In this document: positions 1 through 10,298 of the stretch, in pieces
Layout of the letters: each line of letters starts with the position of its first letter
Position numbering within the stretch: position 1 is the stretch's first letter
Source: Phytophthora quininea
Lineage: Eukaryota; Oomycota; Peronosporomycetes; Peronosporales; Peronosporaceae
Assembly (NCBI GenBank): GCA_011947345.1
Contig: JAAVTG010000014.1
Span: 37,244-101,243 of the forward strand
Length of the DNA: 64,000 bases
Reading direction: 5' to 3'
Translations under genes and position numbers: made by a program
Notes under the pieces: generated by a model
The model's input: the letters and a program-made list of their open reading frames with translations, nothing else
Told to the model about the DNA's origin: nothing
Database searches by the model: none

Positions 1-58
1 ACGCAAAAGAACGTCGACCACCGGCTCCATAGTTCGCTCCACATTGGTTCTAATGACG
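1..58 (-). mobile_element. 5'-truncated LINE end (copy A)
   Basis: These bases equal 6065-6122, the 5'-truncated end of the LINE insertion described at 5643-6122. The flanking 17-bp target-site sequence gagcccaccgggtcagg follows at 59-75. The rest of this LINE copy lies before the window. Confidence 0.85.
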
Positions 59-241
59 GAGCCCACCGGGTCAGGTTACAGGACTGCAGCAATGGATGGC
101 GCAGCAATTAGCAACCCCGCGAAGAAGGGCAAAACGACGCTGCTACTGCACAAACATCGATACACGAGTGGGACTAACCCTCAATATCGAATTCCCAGAG
201 AGCAAAGTTTGGACTATACCCTCAATTTGGAAAGTAGCTAG
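59..241 (+). pseudogene. Ankyrin-family gene fragment (copy A)
   Basis: The open frame contains TAAMDGAA, a form of the family repeat '(C)TTxAMDGAA', followed by a lysine/threonine-rich stretch and a stop. It is the downstream half of an ankyrin-type ORF cut by the LINE; the upstream half is visible only for copy B (5021-5642). It is probably a remnant. Confidence 0.6.
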
Positions 242-286
242 CGCAAATGGCTTTCGCTACGACGCATTGACGATGTCAAGTACTAC

Positions 287-690
287 CTACTTCACTGGGT
301 ATTTCTTGTAGTACCAGTCGCGGTATGCCTCCCAGAACCGATATCTGACGGGATCGTGACCCGTGCCGTGTTCCGCGAATCCCCAAGTTCTCCAAAGAGT
401 CGAAGGAGGCGCGTCAGCGTTAGTAAAGTGCTTGAAGTCCTTTTTCGTCCATCCCCGGCATCAATCCGTTCGATCAGCTGATTCCAATCGACGCCCCTCT
501 CTTCGTCATCTTCCTGGAGATCCTCGTCACTTTCAGCCGTCTTGACACCACGAAGGAATCGCGTTCCAGAAGCTTCCTGCCCGTTGCTTTTGAACGAAAG
601 GGTCTGGAAACTTGCCTTGGATTCGACAGCTGAGATAACACCGGAGGTTGCCAGAGCAAGCACCGCCAGCAACAGGTACTGAAGTCGCAT
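287..690 (-). pseudogene. RXLR-dEER effector gene, copy A (one frame break)
   Basis: The start at 690 gives a hydrophobic signal peptide (MRLQYLLLAVLALATSG, cleavage likely after VISA), chosen over a longer upstream ATG because the extra 37 residues are not leader-like. RFLR lies at about residue 60 and an acidic DEDLQEDDEER motif follows, the classic RXLR-dEER arrangement for effectors secreted and delivered into plant cells. After VDWNQLIERIDAGDG the frame breaks near 451-458 (run cccc). In the next frame a tryptophan-rich tail continues and ends in DWYYKKYPVK with a stop at 287-289, matching the WY-type ends of the family. As written, frame 1 reads into unrelated residues to 292. The break is shared with copy B, so it predates the duplication, is a repeated consensus error, or is real frameshifting. 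Confidence 0.85.
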
Positions 691-1418
691 AGGTCTCGGT
701 CGGCTGGGGTGGAGGAGGCTTGAGTGTCCGGTGGGAAATGTGAGAATGAGAGAATCGAGTTTCCCTGGCTGCTCGCAAATGGCACATCCAAGTTCTGGCA
801 TCTCGTGACTTCATGAAACCCCAAGGATATACGTAACTACAGCAAAACCCTCTTAGTAAGATTGCCCACGACTGCTTTTTGATTGGATGAGCCTTTTAGC
901 GGAATTGTTTATTCTTGCTTACGCCTCCATCTGATGGTTTTACTCCTCAGCCGCCGTGGTGGATTTGCAATTCCGTTCTTTCGCATGCATGTGGTAAATG
1001 TGAATATTATGTATATGTCTTGTTGATCGAGCTCCCACTGACCAAATGATGTTCACCAAATTGATTTTGACACTTCAATATTTCTTTCTTCTCAGTAGAA
1101 GGCCTCACGAGTGTTGGAGTCACTGCGATAAATCATTTCCAGTCGGTCAAAGCCGGCAAATAGACCAATAAGCCGTCATATCCGGCCGATAGATCCCCAA
1201 AGATGGTCCTCAATGACCAGATCGAAATACAGTGTACCGCTATGAAACTGGCACTTTAGGAGAGGACCATATGCTGGTTCTAGGATCGCTTTCAATGCTG
1301 TGTTTCATTCTTCAACGCTATTAGAGTAGGTTTCACCCTTAGTGATTTAGGATTGAGTTTGGCAGAACGGTCAACGTCGTGGAGCTTTCAGGAGAGACGG
1401 TGGTGCTCGACGCTAAAC
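691..1418. other. RXLR 5' flank, no gene seen
   Basis: No convincing coding frame was found. The stretch is nearly identical in copy B (6755-7478), apart from a 4-nt tttc loss and a few substitutions. It holds the presumed promoter of the RXLR gene, but I could not recognise an oomycete initiator with confidence. Confidence 0.5.
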
Positions 1419-1623
1419 GAGTATTTCGATGTCGTGCAGTGGTTCTATGATGAGTTTGGTGGTGATAACCCCGACCTACTTTCGTACTAAGACGACAAGG
1501 ACATCAGTGCCATTGATGAGACAGCACATGGTGGTGTCGATATCACGAAAACCGGTGAGACACTCAAGTGCGATTACTGTGGTTTACCTTCGATTTGTTG
1601 TTTACGGGTGGTTTTGCTCATAA
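1419..1623 (+). pseudogene. Ankyrin gene remnant (copy A)
   Basis: The translated stretch YFDVVQWFYDEFGGDNPD, followed after a stop by DDKDISAIDETAHGG, parallels SNEFGGDISDLHWYYR and VSSIDETARGGHLEIV of the ankyrin ORF at 5021-5642. A stop codon sits in the middle. It is a short decayed relative of the neighbouring ankyrin genes. Confidence 0.65.
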
Positions 1624-1710
1624 TCCCCCCCAAAAAAAAGGATATGAAACAAATATGACGTTCTGAGAAGAATATTCTGTTCCACGATATCTCCTCCGTC
1701 ACTGCTGGCA

Positions 1711-3726
1711 GTGAAGCTGCTGTTCCGCTCCAAGGGCGAGCTAGTGTCACTTCCTCACGTGGTCAACATTGTATCTCTCTTCCTGGACTCGTCCGTCGAA
1801 CTTCCACTGGCAAAGGCGTGCTCGTTCGGGTCGCTGGCGCTACTCAACCGCATTTGGGCCAGTCAACTCGGTATCGAAGATAATGCCTCTCAGTGGTCGA
1901 TCCGACGGCTCTTCCGTACTGAAGTTCACTACAAGCGTTTCCAGTTCACTCACTCGCTGATTGAGGCTGCCAAACAACGCAACTTGGAATTGGTCCGGTG
2001 GTTGTTCGACCATTTTCCAGGCTTCAACGTCGTAACAAAAGTAGTGGACGAGGCAGCGTCGGTAGGCGCCTTCGACATTTTGAAGTTCTTTGCTGATAAT
2101 GACAGAGGGATGTACGAGGACTCGGAAGATGAAGCAGGGCTCAACGATGAACAGTTTGGCCACCTTCGATACATTGGCTGGGGTGGGGATGACACCCCAA
2201 AAGCAGCCAAAGCGGGCCACACAGACATCGTCCTGTGGATGTTTGATGAGACCAACAACACGGACAGAGACGACGAAGAAACGATGATGGAGACCGTAGT
2301 GACGGGGAATATTCCGTCGGCGAAATGGATCATGGAGTGGCGTCACACCCTCCCTGTCAACGGCATCCACGATGCAGCAGCGGGAGGCACTTCGACATGC
2401 TGAAATGGGCTTCAGAAAGGACGGCTCGGTTGGTGCTGGGAGTTCTTGTGTTGATGACTATGGAGTTCTTTTGAAAGCCGCAGAAGGAGCCCATTTGGAT
2501 ATCGTCAAGTGGTTCATTGCACGTTCCGATGCTGCCGATGAGAGCAAGGCCAATGAGAGCGAGGCCAATGAGAGCGAGGCCAATGAGAGCGAGGCCGATG
2601 GAAATATTAGCGGCGGAGGTAGCAGCCAAAGTCCTCACTGTTCGTACCTTACCCGTTTGGGTGGAGACGCTGGTCTTGCTATCCATTCTGCTGCGATCAA
2701 TGGGCATTTAGAGGTTGCCAAGTACCTCCGCTCTCGTATGGACAACCCGACAAACGACGCACAGTGCGAGCAGGAAAGGCAAAAGATTCTCGACGATTTG
2801 CGCCAAAGCCATTTTGGCTACGATTTCACTGCCGCCCAAGTCTCAGCTGAAACCATGTTGCATGTCGTAAGAGAAGGCTTCACGGACATTGCGCGTTGGC
2901 TGTGCGAGGAATACAATGCGGATGGCAGATGCAACCTCTTCTGGATGTATGAACAAGAACTCGATGAGTATTTGTCCGCGTGGATGAGGCAGCGATGTAT
3001 GGCCACCTGGACATTCTTCAGTATCTGCACGAAGTACGGGAAGCTATCTCCGGGGATGATGAACAGCAGCGAAAACGCAGACGCCTTAACCAAGTGTCGG
3101 GGAGAAACGAGAACGTCGCGGACTAGCTGCTAGAAATGCGGCGTATCCCTTACCTGCTGAGTCCCTTCCACCACTAAAGCCAATTGGGTCTGGTTGCACC
3201 GCTCGAGCAATGGGCAGAGCTGCAGCCAATGGCCACTTTGAAGTCGTCAAATGGTTGCACACCAACCACAGCGAGGGTGACATTTCGAGCGCCATGAGCC
3301 GAGCAGCGGAAGGAGGACACTTCGAAATGGTGCAATGGCTGCACCAACACCTGCCGAAAGGCGGCAAGACTTCTATCGGCGGGGCTGCCAGTTGTGGCGA
3401 CTTAAACGTGGTCAAATGGCTGCATGAACACACGAACGCTAGATACAGCAAATACGCTGTGGATTATGCCGCTCGAGGCGGACACTTGGACATCGTCAAG
3501 TGGTTGCACCTGAATACGGACGCTGGCTGCACGACCAATGCGATGGACAGAGCTGCGAAATATGGTCATCTTGACGTGGTGAAATGGCTGCACGAGAACC
3601 GGACAGAAGGCTGCACGACCGACGCCATTGACGGCGCTGCAGGTCGAGGTCGCCTTGATATTTTGCAGTGGCTGAAGCGGAATTGCGGTAAGATACCACG
3701 TCCACGGTCTTACTCAGTAGCCCTGG
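1711..3726 (+). pseudogene. Ankyrin-repeat protein gene, copy A (truncated, frame breaks)
   Basis: The N-terminal part (1711-2403) has a non-repeat head (LLNRIWASQLGI, QWSIRRLFRTEVHYKRF) and degenerate repeats such as RNLELVRWLFDHFPG. A one-base loss at about 2389 (AAAGG then frame change, HFDMLKWA in the next frame) passes to 2372-3133, which carries the NESEA minisatellite and more repeats. Another break and stop separate the canonical block at 3210-3720, with about six repeats of GHxDVVKWLHENxxEGCTTxAMDxAA type. The SINE tail then cuts the gene at about 3726; copy B runs on to a natural stop. Ankyrin repeats bind proteins, but the function of this expanded family is unknown. The start is uncertain because the open frame has no upstream ATG. 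Confidence 0.8.
2537..2596 (+). repeat. 15-bp minisatellite, 4 units
   Basis: One gatgagagcaaggcc unit is followed by three aatgagagcgaggcc units in the ankyrin ORF, coding an acidic NESEA repeat. All units are 15 bp, so the frame is kept. Copy B has an additional 13-bp unit. Confidence 0.95.
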
Positions 3727-3780
3727 GTTGAGTTGATTCAGATGCTTGACTTGTTTCCTGGTTGTTCTTATGGTTGGGGG
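3727..3780 (-). mobile_element. SINE 3' tail fragment
   Basis: About 50 bases (gttgattcagatgcttgact, then ttgtttcctggttgttctta and tggttggggg) match 14771-14819, the tail of the tRNA-headed SINE, with one difference (ga versus aa). Here the tail stands alone, directly joined to LINE coding sequence at 3781, and it marks the point where the copy A ankyrin gene is interrupted. Confidence 0.75.
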
Positions 3781-5020
3781 TAACAGATGGATATTGTGGA
3801 GGAAGCCAAGCTTCTTCTACCAGTCCTCGTGGATCAAATAATCCTGGTTTAGTGTGGAAAACATGGAAGCAAAAGATGAAAGCGTACCTTAAACGTTGTC
3901 AACATAACCTGCATGCATCAAGATATGCTGACATAAATCTTGCTCGAGAGCGTTTAGAAGAGTGTGCTTCAGCCGTGATGACAGAAGATGCAAGCGAGCA
4001 AGACGAAATTAACTACTATTTCGCCAGACAACGATACAAAGAATGTCATGATGAATGGAATACCTTTGGATGTAATCGGGGCTTTGAACAAACCGTGACT
4101 GCAGCTGAAAAAAGTACCAAATGTTTCTTTCGGCCGCCACGATACGAACTTCGCAATACTCCATTTAGATCGATACGAACTTCTGCTGGTGAAGAATCAA
4201 CCGATCCTACTGAAATCTGTCATGGCTTTCAAGAGCATTGGGGGAAAATATTCGGCGACCGTCACTTCTCAGCTGAAGAACGAGAGATTGACATGGCGTC
4301 TCAACAAACCTTGCTTGATAGCATCGACCGCCGACTATCCTCAGAGGTGACCAGGGATCTTGACAGCGAATTGACCGCGGAAGAGTTTGCCTTTGCGATC
4401 AAGAAACTAAAACCTCACTCAGCACCGGGTCCAGACGGCTTCACCAGTGATTTTTTCGTCTAGATCCGGGTGCTTTTGGAGAAATACTTGCGATAGTTGT
4501 TGGATATCAATTGGAACGTGGAAGTCTACTTCCACATCAGCGATATTCCTCCGTGGCGTATCTGTTTAAAAAAGGAGACCGATCTGAACCGGGAAACTTT
4601 CGGCCGATCACACTGATGCCCGTTGAAGTCAAGATATTATCGCGAGTATTATTAATAGTGAATCGCCTTAGAACACGCATTTCTAAGTTAGTGCATCCGG
4701 ATCAAAAGGGCTTTATACCGGGGCGTCGGATTGACCAGCAGATAATGCTGGTCCGCGATCTCCAGCACTTAGAAACATTCCAAAAACGCAAAGGACTTGC
4801 CACGTTCTTGGACTTCGCTAAGGCTTACGGCCGCGTTAATCGTCCGTACCTCCTTCGAGTTTTGGAACGACAAGGATTTGGGTCTCGGTTTTTCGCGTGG
4901 ATATGTCTGTTGTACAACGACTCGAAATGTTCATTAACGATCAACGGATGGGCGCAGGACTCGCTGACACCAACTCGAGGAGTGAAACCGGGAGATCCAT
5001 GGTCTCCATGCCTTTATTAG
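3781..5020 (+). mobile_element. Internal LINE fragment with dead reverse transcriptase
   Basis: Two frames (to 4463, and 4511-5020) encode the region before and within a non-LTR reverse transcriptase. Visible motifs are KLKPHSAPGPDGF, YLFKKGDRSEPGNFRPITL, HPDQKGFIPGR, TFLDFAKAYGRVN and RGVKPGDPWSP. The catalytic AYDRV box reads AYGRV, and the QGDPLS box reads PGDPWS, so it is inactive. The sequence breaks into ankyrin coding at about 5021. It is related to the LINE at 16.4-23 kb, whose corresponding motifs are AYDRV and KQGDPLS. Confidence 0.85.
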
Positions 5021-5642
5021 AGCGCGTTTGGGACAGCCGCGTGGATTTCGATGCCACCAACTCTGCCTGGTCCATCCGACGACTGCTTCGCTCCGTGCTG
5101 CACTACAAAACGTTCTTCGACACTTCAGAATTTGACGATGGTCAGGTGGTTGGGTTCCAAAAGTTCGCGGTTCAAACTGTCCACACCAAGACGGTCGATG
5201 AAGCGGCAGCGTCGGGGGCGATAGAGATTTTAAAACAGCTCCATGAACAAGCGTCGGGTACGTATATAGCGTCCGATGAGGGAGAGGAGAGCGATGAGGA
5301 TGATAAAACCGATGTCGACCGTCAGCAGAAGAAAGCGACAGCGACGACCAACATCGAGACGTTCACTGGGAAAACACGACGCCGCAAAAGCGATCGAAAA
5401 TGGGCATTCTCTAACGAGTTTGGTGGTGACATCTCCGACCTACATTGGTACTATCGATGCGAAGACGATAAATACGTCAGTTCCATCGATGAAACAGCAC
5501 GTGGTGGCCACTTGGAGATTGTGCAGTTTCTCCATGAGTCCGGAGAGGAAGTTTTAAAAGCAGAGCGTAGTCGAAAGAGAAAGCGTGGCGGTAGTGATGA
5601 CTCAGATGGAGACTGGGCTCGAGATGAGCCCACCGGGTCAGG
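5021..5642 (+). pseudogene. Ankyrin-family gene, N-terminal part
   Basis: The frame after the LINE fragment begins LERVWDSRVDFDATNSAWSI and parallels the head of the ankyrin gene at 1840-1960 (NRIWASQLGIEDNASQWSI). It goes on through SGAIEILKQLHEQ, an acidic and lysine-rich linker, and ARGGHLEIVQFLHES, then an NLS-like SRKRKRGG. At 5642 the LINE at 5643-6122 interrupts it, and the frame resumes at 6140 after the 17-bp target duplication. Its own upstream part is missing, replaced by LINE sequence. Confidence 0.7.
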
Positions 5643-6122
5643 AAGAAATTGAATTGATTAACTGTTTAGCGGGTTTCTCGTCTTAAGGTGATAAGCTATC
5701 TATCCGTGAGAGTTACGTTCGTGTCGTCCACATGTGGTGCATGGGTTCCGGGATATTATTTTCTGGCGGATCAAAGCCAAGTTTTTGCAGCACACGGACC
5801 ACAGTAGCGCGGTTGCAATGAAGCCCATGTGCGTGTTGGTAGAGGAATTGGTAGTGCCTCTTGAACGAGTTCAGCAGATTGAGAATATTTGGCCCTTCAG
5901 CTGTTGTTTCCTGGAAATGAATGTCGTTCCTGAGCCGCCATGTTGCATGAAACACAATCGCTGTGTAGATCCTCCATAGAAGTACCAGTTCTTTGTGTTC
6001 ACGTCTCCGGTTCCTACGGAGGTCTTGTGATCTTGGGAAGAGTAGCAACCTCCAGCTTAGATCGACGCAAAAGAACGTCGACCACCGGCTCCATAGTTCG
6101 CTCCACATTGGTTCTAATGACG
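5643..6122 (-). mobile_element. 5'-truncated LINE insertion with 17-bp TSD
   Basis: Read on the minus strand, this is the last part of a LINE ORF2 (LEPMWSELWSRWSTFF to NNIPEPMHHMWTTRT, stop at 5713) and its 3' end. It equals part of the longer copy at 11943-12410. The 17-bp sequence gagcccaccgggtcagg stands on both sides (5626-5642 and 6123-6139), a target-site duplication, and the 5' end is truncated. It sits inside an ankyrin-type ORF. Confidence 0.92.
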
Positions 6123-6305
6123 GAGCCCACCGGGTCAGGTTACAGGACTGCAGCAATGGATGGCGCAGCAATTAGCAACCCCGCGAAGAAGGGCAAAACG
6201 ACGCTGCTACTGCACAAACATCGATACACGAGTGGGACTAACCCTCAATATCGAATTCCCAGAGAGCAAAGTTTGGACTATACCCTCAATTTGGAAAGTA
6301 GCTAG
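6123..6305 (+). pseudogene. Ankyrin-family gene fragment (copy B)
   Basis: This is the downstream half of the ORF at 5021-5642, separated from it by the LINE. It carries TAAMDGAA and ends at the stop at 6303-6305. It is identical to 59-241. Confidence 0.65.
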
Positions 6306-6350
6306 CGCAAATGGCTTTCGCTACGACGCATTGACGATGTCAAGTACTAC

Positions 6351-6754
6351 CTACTTCACTGGGTATTTCTTGTAGTACCAGTCGCGGTATGCCTCCCAGA
6401 ACCGATATCTGGCGGGATCGTGACCCGTGCCGTGTTCCGCGAATCCCCATAGCACCCAAAGGCTCGGAGGTGTATCGCCGTCCTTGCGAAAGTGCTTGAA
6501 GTCCTTTTTCGTCCATCCCCGGCATCAATCCGGCCGAATACTGCTTCCCAGTCGACGCCCCTCTCTTCGTCATCTTCCTGGAGATCCTCGTCACTTTCAG
6601 CCGTCTTGACACCACGAAGGAATCGCGTTCCAGAAGCTTCCTGCCCGTTGCTTTTGAACGAAAGGGTCTGGAAACTTGCCTTGGATTCGACAGCTGAGAT
6701 AACACCGGAGGTTGCCAGAGCAAGCACCGCCAGCAACAGGTACTGAAGTCGCAT
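6351..6754 (-). pseudogene. RXLR-dEER effector gene, copy B (one frame break, diverged C-terminus)
   Basis: The signal peptide, RFLR and dEER motifs are identical to copy A, with the start at 6754. Divergence is confined to 6449-6488 (20 of 40 bases differ) and 6533-6551 (11 of 19 differ). Read in the frames used by the family, NQLIE becomes EAVFG, and about 11 of 14 codons change in the C-terminal block, while the W residues and the DWYYKKYPVK end are kept. The same frame break as in copy A lies between them (cccc run at 6515-6522). The stop in the tail frame is at 6351-6353. Confidence 0.85.
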
Positions 6755-7478
6755 AGGTCTCGGTCGGCTGGGGTGGAGGAGGCTTGAGTGTCCGGTGGGA
6801 AATGTGAGAATGAGAGAATCGAGTTTCCCTGGCTGCTCGCAAATGGCACATCCAAGTTCTGGCATCTCGTGACTTCATGAAACCCCAAGGATATACGTAA
6901 CTACAGCAAAACCCTCTTAGTAAGATTGCCCACGACTGCTTTTTGATTGGATGAGCCTTTTAGCGGAATTGTTTATTCTTGCTTACGCCTCCATCTGATG
7001 GTTTTACTCCTCAGCCGCCGTGGTGGATTTGCAATTCCGTTCTTTCGCATGCATGTGGTAAATGTGAATATTATGTATATGTCTTGTTGATCGAGCTCCC
7101 ACTGACCAAATGATGTTCACCAAATTGATTTTGACACTTCAATATTTCTTCTCAGTAGAAGGCCTCACGAGTGTTGGAGTCACTGCGATAAATCATTTCC
7201 AGTCGGTCAAAGCCGGCAAATAGACCAATAAGCCGTCATATCCGGCCGATAGATCCCCAAAGATGGTCCTCAATGACCAGATCGAAATACAGTGTACCGC
7301 TATGAAACTGGCACTTTAGGAGAGGACCATATGCTGGTTCCAGGATCGCTTTCAATGCTGTGTTTCATTCTTCAACGCTATTAGAGTAGGTTTCACCCTT
7401 AGTGATTTAGGATTGAGTTTGGCAGAACGGTCAACGTCGTGGAGCTTTCAGGAGAGACGGTGGTGCTCGACGCTAAAC

Positions 7479-7683
7479 GAGTATTTCGATGTCGTGCAGT
7501 GGTTCTATGATGAGTTTGGTGGTGATAACCCCGACCTACTTTCGTACTAAGACGACAAGGACATCAGTGCCATTGATGAGACAGCACATGGTGGTGTCGA
7601 TATCACGAAAACCGGTGAGACACTCAAGTGCGATTACTGTGGTTTACCTTCGATTTGTTGTTTACGGGTGGTTTTGCTCATAA
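7479..7683 (+). pseudogene. Ankyrin gene remnant (copy B)
   Basis: Duplicate of 1419-1623, with the same internal stop. Confidence 0.65.
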
Positions 7684-7768
7684 TCCCCCAAAAAAAAGGA
7701 TATGAAACAAATATGACGTTCTGAGAAGAATATTCTGTTCCACGATATCTCCTCCGTCACTGCTGGCA

Positions 7769-9960
7769 GTGAAGCTGCTGTTCCGCTCCAAGGGCGAGCT
7801 AGTGTCACTTCCTCACGTGGTCAACATTGTATCTCTCTTCCTGAACTTCCACTGGCAAAGGCGTGCTCGTTCGGGTCGCTGGCGCTACTCAACCGCATTT
7901 GGGCCAGTCAACTCGGTATCGAAGATAATGCCTCTCAGTGGTCGATCCGACGGCTCTTCCGTACTGAAGTTCACTACAAGCGTTTCCAGTTCACTCACTC
8001 GCTGATTGAGGCTGCCAAACAACGCAACTTGGAATTGGTCCGGTGGTTGTTCGACCATTTTCCAGGCTTCAACGTCGTAACAAAAGTAGTGGACGAGGCA
8101 GCGTCGGTAGGCGCCTTCGACATTTTGAAGTTCTTTGCTGATAATGACAGAGGGATGTACGAGGACTCGGAAGATGAAGCAGGGCTCAACGATGAACAGT
8201 TTGGCCACCTTCGATACATTGGCTGGGGTGGGGATGACACCCCAAAAGCAGCCAAAGCGGGCCACACAGACATCGTCCTGTGGATGTTTGATGAGACCAA
8301 CAACACGGACAGAGACGACGAAGAAACGATGATGGAGACCGTAGTGACGGGGAATATTCCGTCGGCGAAATGGATCATGGAGTGGCGTCACACCCTCCCT
8401 GTCAACGGCATCCACGATGCAGCAGCGGGAGGCACTTCGACATGCTGAAATGGGCTTCAGAAAGGACGGCTCGGTTGGTGCTGGGAGTTCTTGTGTTGAT
8501 GACTATGGAGTTCTTTTGAAAGCCGCAGAAGGAGCCCATTTGGATATCGTCAAGTGGTTCATTGCACGTTCCGATGCTGCCGATGAGAGCAAGGCCAATG
8601 AGAGCGAGGCCAATGAGAGCGAGGCCAATGAGAGAGGCCAATGAGAGCGAGGCCGATGGAAATATTAGCGGCGGAGGTAGCAGCCAAAGTCCTCACTGTT
8701 CGTACCTTACCCGTTTGGGTGGAGACGCTGGTCTTGCTATCCATTCTGCTGCGATCAATGGGCATTTAGAGGTTGCCAAGTACCTCCGCTCTCGTATGGA
8801 CAACCCGACAAACGACGCACAGTGCGAGCAGGAAAGGCAAAAGATTCTCGACGATTTGCGCCAAAGCCATTTTGGCTACGATTTCACTGCCGCCCAAGTC
8901 TCAGCTGAAACCATGTTGCATGTCGTAAGAGAAGGCTTCACGGACATTGCGCGTTGGCTGTGCGAGGAATACAATGCGGATGGCAGATGCAACCTCTTCT
9001 GGATGTATGAACAAGAACTCGATGAGTATTTGTCCGCGTGGATGAGGCAGCGATGTATGGCCACCTGGACATTCTTCAGTATCTGCACGAAGTACGGGAA
9101 GCTATCTCCGGGGATGATGAACAGCAGCGAAAACGCAGACGCCTTAACCAAGTGTCGGGGAGAAACGAGAACGTCGCGGACTAGCTGCTAGAAATGCGGC
9201 GTATCCCTTACCTGCTGAGTCCCTTCCACCACTAAAGCCAATTGGGTCTGGTTGCACCGCTCGAGCAATGGGCAGAGCTGCAGCCAATGGCCACTTTGAA
9301 GTCGTCAAATGGTTGCACACCAACCACAGCGAGGGTGACATTTCGAGCGCCATGAGCCGAGCAGCGGAAGGAGGACACTTCGAAATGGTGCAATGGCTGC
9401 ACCAACACCTGCCGAAAGGCGGCAAGACTTCTATCGGCGGGGCTGCCAGTTGTGGCGACTTAAACGTGGTCAAATGGCTGCATGAACACACGAACGCTAG
9501 ATACAGCAAATACGCTGTGGATTATGCCGCTCGAGGCGGACACTTGGACATCGTCAAGTGGTTGCACCTGAATACGGACGCTGGCTGCACGACCAATGCG
9601 ATGGACAGAGCTGCGAAATATGGTCATCTTGACGTGGTGAAATGGCTGCACGAGAACCGGACAGAAGGCTGCACGACTGACGCCATTGACGGCGCTGCAG
9701 GTCGAGGTCGCCTTGATATTTTGCAGTGGCTGAAGCGGAATTGCGGTAAGATACCACGTCCACGGTCTTACTCAGGTAGCCCTGGGTATACGTGTAGCAG
9801 GAGCGAGGCGATGGCCTTGGCGGCTGTGAACGGCAACTACCGAGTGATTCGGTGGCTGCATGAGAACTGTGAAGAGACAGCCAGCCAAGACGCGATGGAC
9901 AGAGCCGTAGCAGGAGATCATTTTGAGACACTGCTGCTCTTGCACCAAATCAACGACTGA
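7769..9960 (+). pseudogene. Ankyrin-repeat protein gene, copy B (full 3' end, frame breaks)
   Basis: Same protein as copy A with additional lesions: a 13-bp deletion at about 7841 removes part of LDSSVELPLAK and shifts the frame, and the 13-bp extra minisatellite unit shifts it again. The shared breaks near 8434 and after 9190 are present. The C-terminal block 9268-9960 is an intact run of about eight repeats and extends past the copy A truncation through SEAMALAAVNGNYRVIRWLH to a stop after HQIND. Product unknown beyond ankyrin-mediated binding. Confidence 0.8.
8582..8654 (+). repeat. 15-bp minisatellite with a 13-bp unit
   Basis: Five units, the fourth (8627-8639) lacking two bases (aatgagagaggcc). 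The allele is 13 bp longer than copy A, so the frame is broken here. Confidence 0.95.
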
Positions 9961-10298
9961 AGCTGGTTTCCTCACTCCGACAGTGTCGATGAGGAACCGG
10001 AGGGCGATATCCACGCTTGGATTGATGAGACGTACTGTGGGGGCAGGCTGTATCGAGAAAACCAGCCGCTTGGATGAATCGGAGGAGAACCTTTGTCAAT
10101 CCGCTGAGACGAGGCGACATCGGTCAACAAATGACTACCGTAATCATGATAACGGGGAGTACCTTAGACCTCATCGTCCGCGCGATCAGGATTATGGTGA
10201 ATACCTTTGGCCAGCCAGGGTCTGCTGCCTCTCATTTCCGCTTTTGCAGCGTCCTGAGCACACCTCCTCCCCAATTAGCCACTCCAACTCCGGCTACG
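9961..10298. other. Spacer between ankyrin and reductase genes
   Basis: No supported coding frame. Open frames crossing it are extensions of the reductase frame without similarity I recognise. It probably holds the old reductase promoter. Confidence 0.5.

Larger units (their letters stand above)
1..3726. repeat. Tandem segmental duplication, copy A
   Basis: This stretch is repeated almost base for base at 6065-9786. The offset is 6064 at the start and steps to 6060, 6058, 6045 and back to 6058 through small indels: a 4-nt loss near 1085, a 2-nt C/A-run change near 1630, 13 nt near 1790 and a 13-nt minisatellite change near 2590. Single substitutions are rare outside the RXLR gene. The unit contains a LINE end, an ankyrin remnant, an RXLR gene and a large ankyrin gene. 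The left border lies outside the window. The right border is where a SINE/LINE junction interrupts the ankyrin gene at about 3726. A haplotype or assembly duplication cannot be excluded from sequence alone. Confidence 0.95.
6065..9786. repeat. Tandem segmental duplication, copy B
   Basis: See copy A (1-3726). This copy keeps the complete 3' end of the ankyrin gene beyond the homologous part (to 9960). It carries a 13-bp deletion near 7841 and an extra minisatellite unit. The RXLR gene is the only place where the copies differ strongly. Confidence 0.95.

Noticed and set aside
2357..2711. Minus ORF with repeated 'LIGLA' resembling a membrane protein
   Set aside because: It is the complement of the 15-bp NESEA minisatellite.
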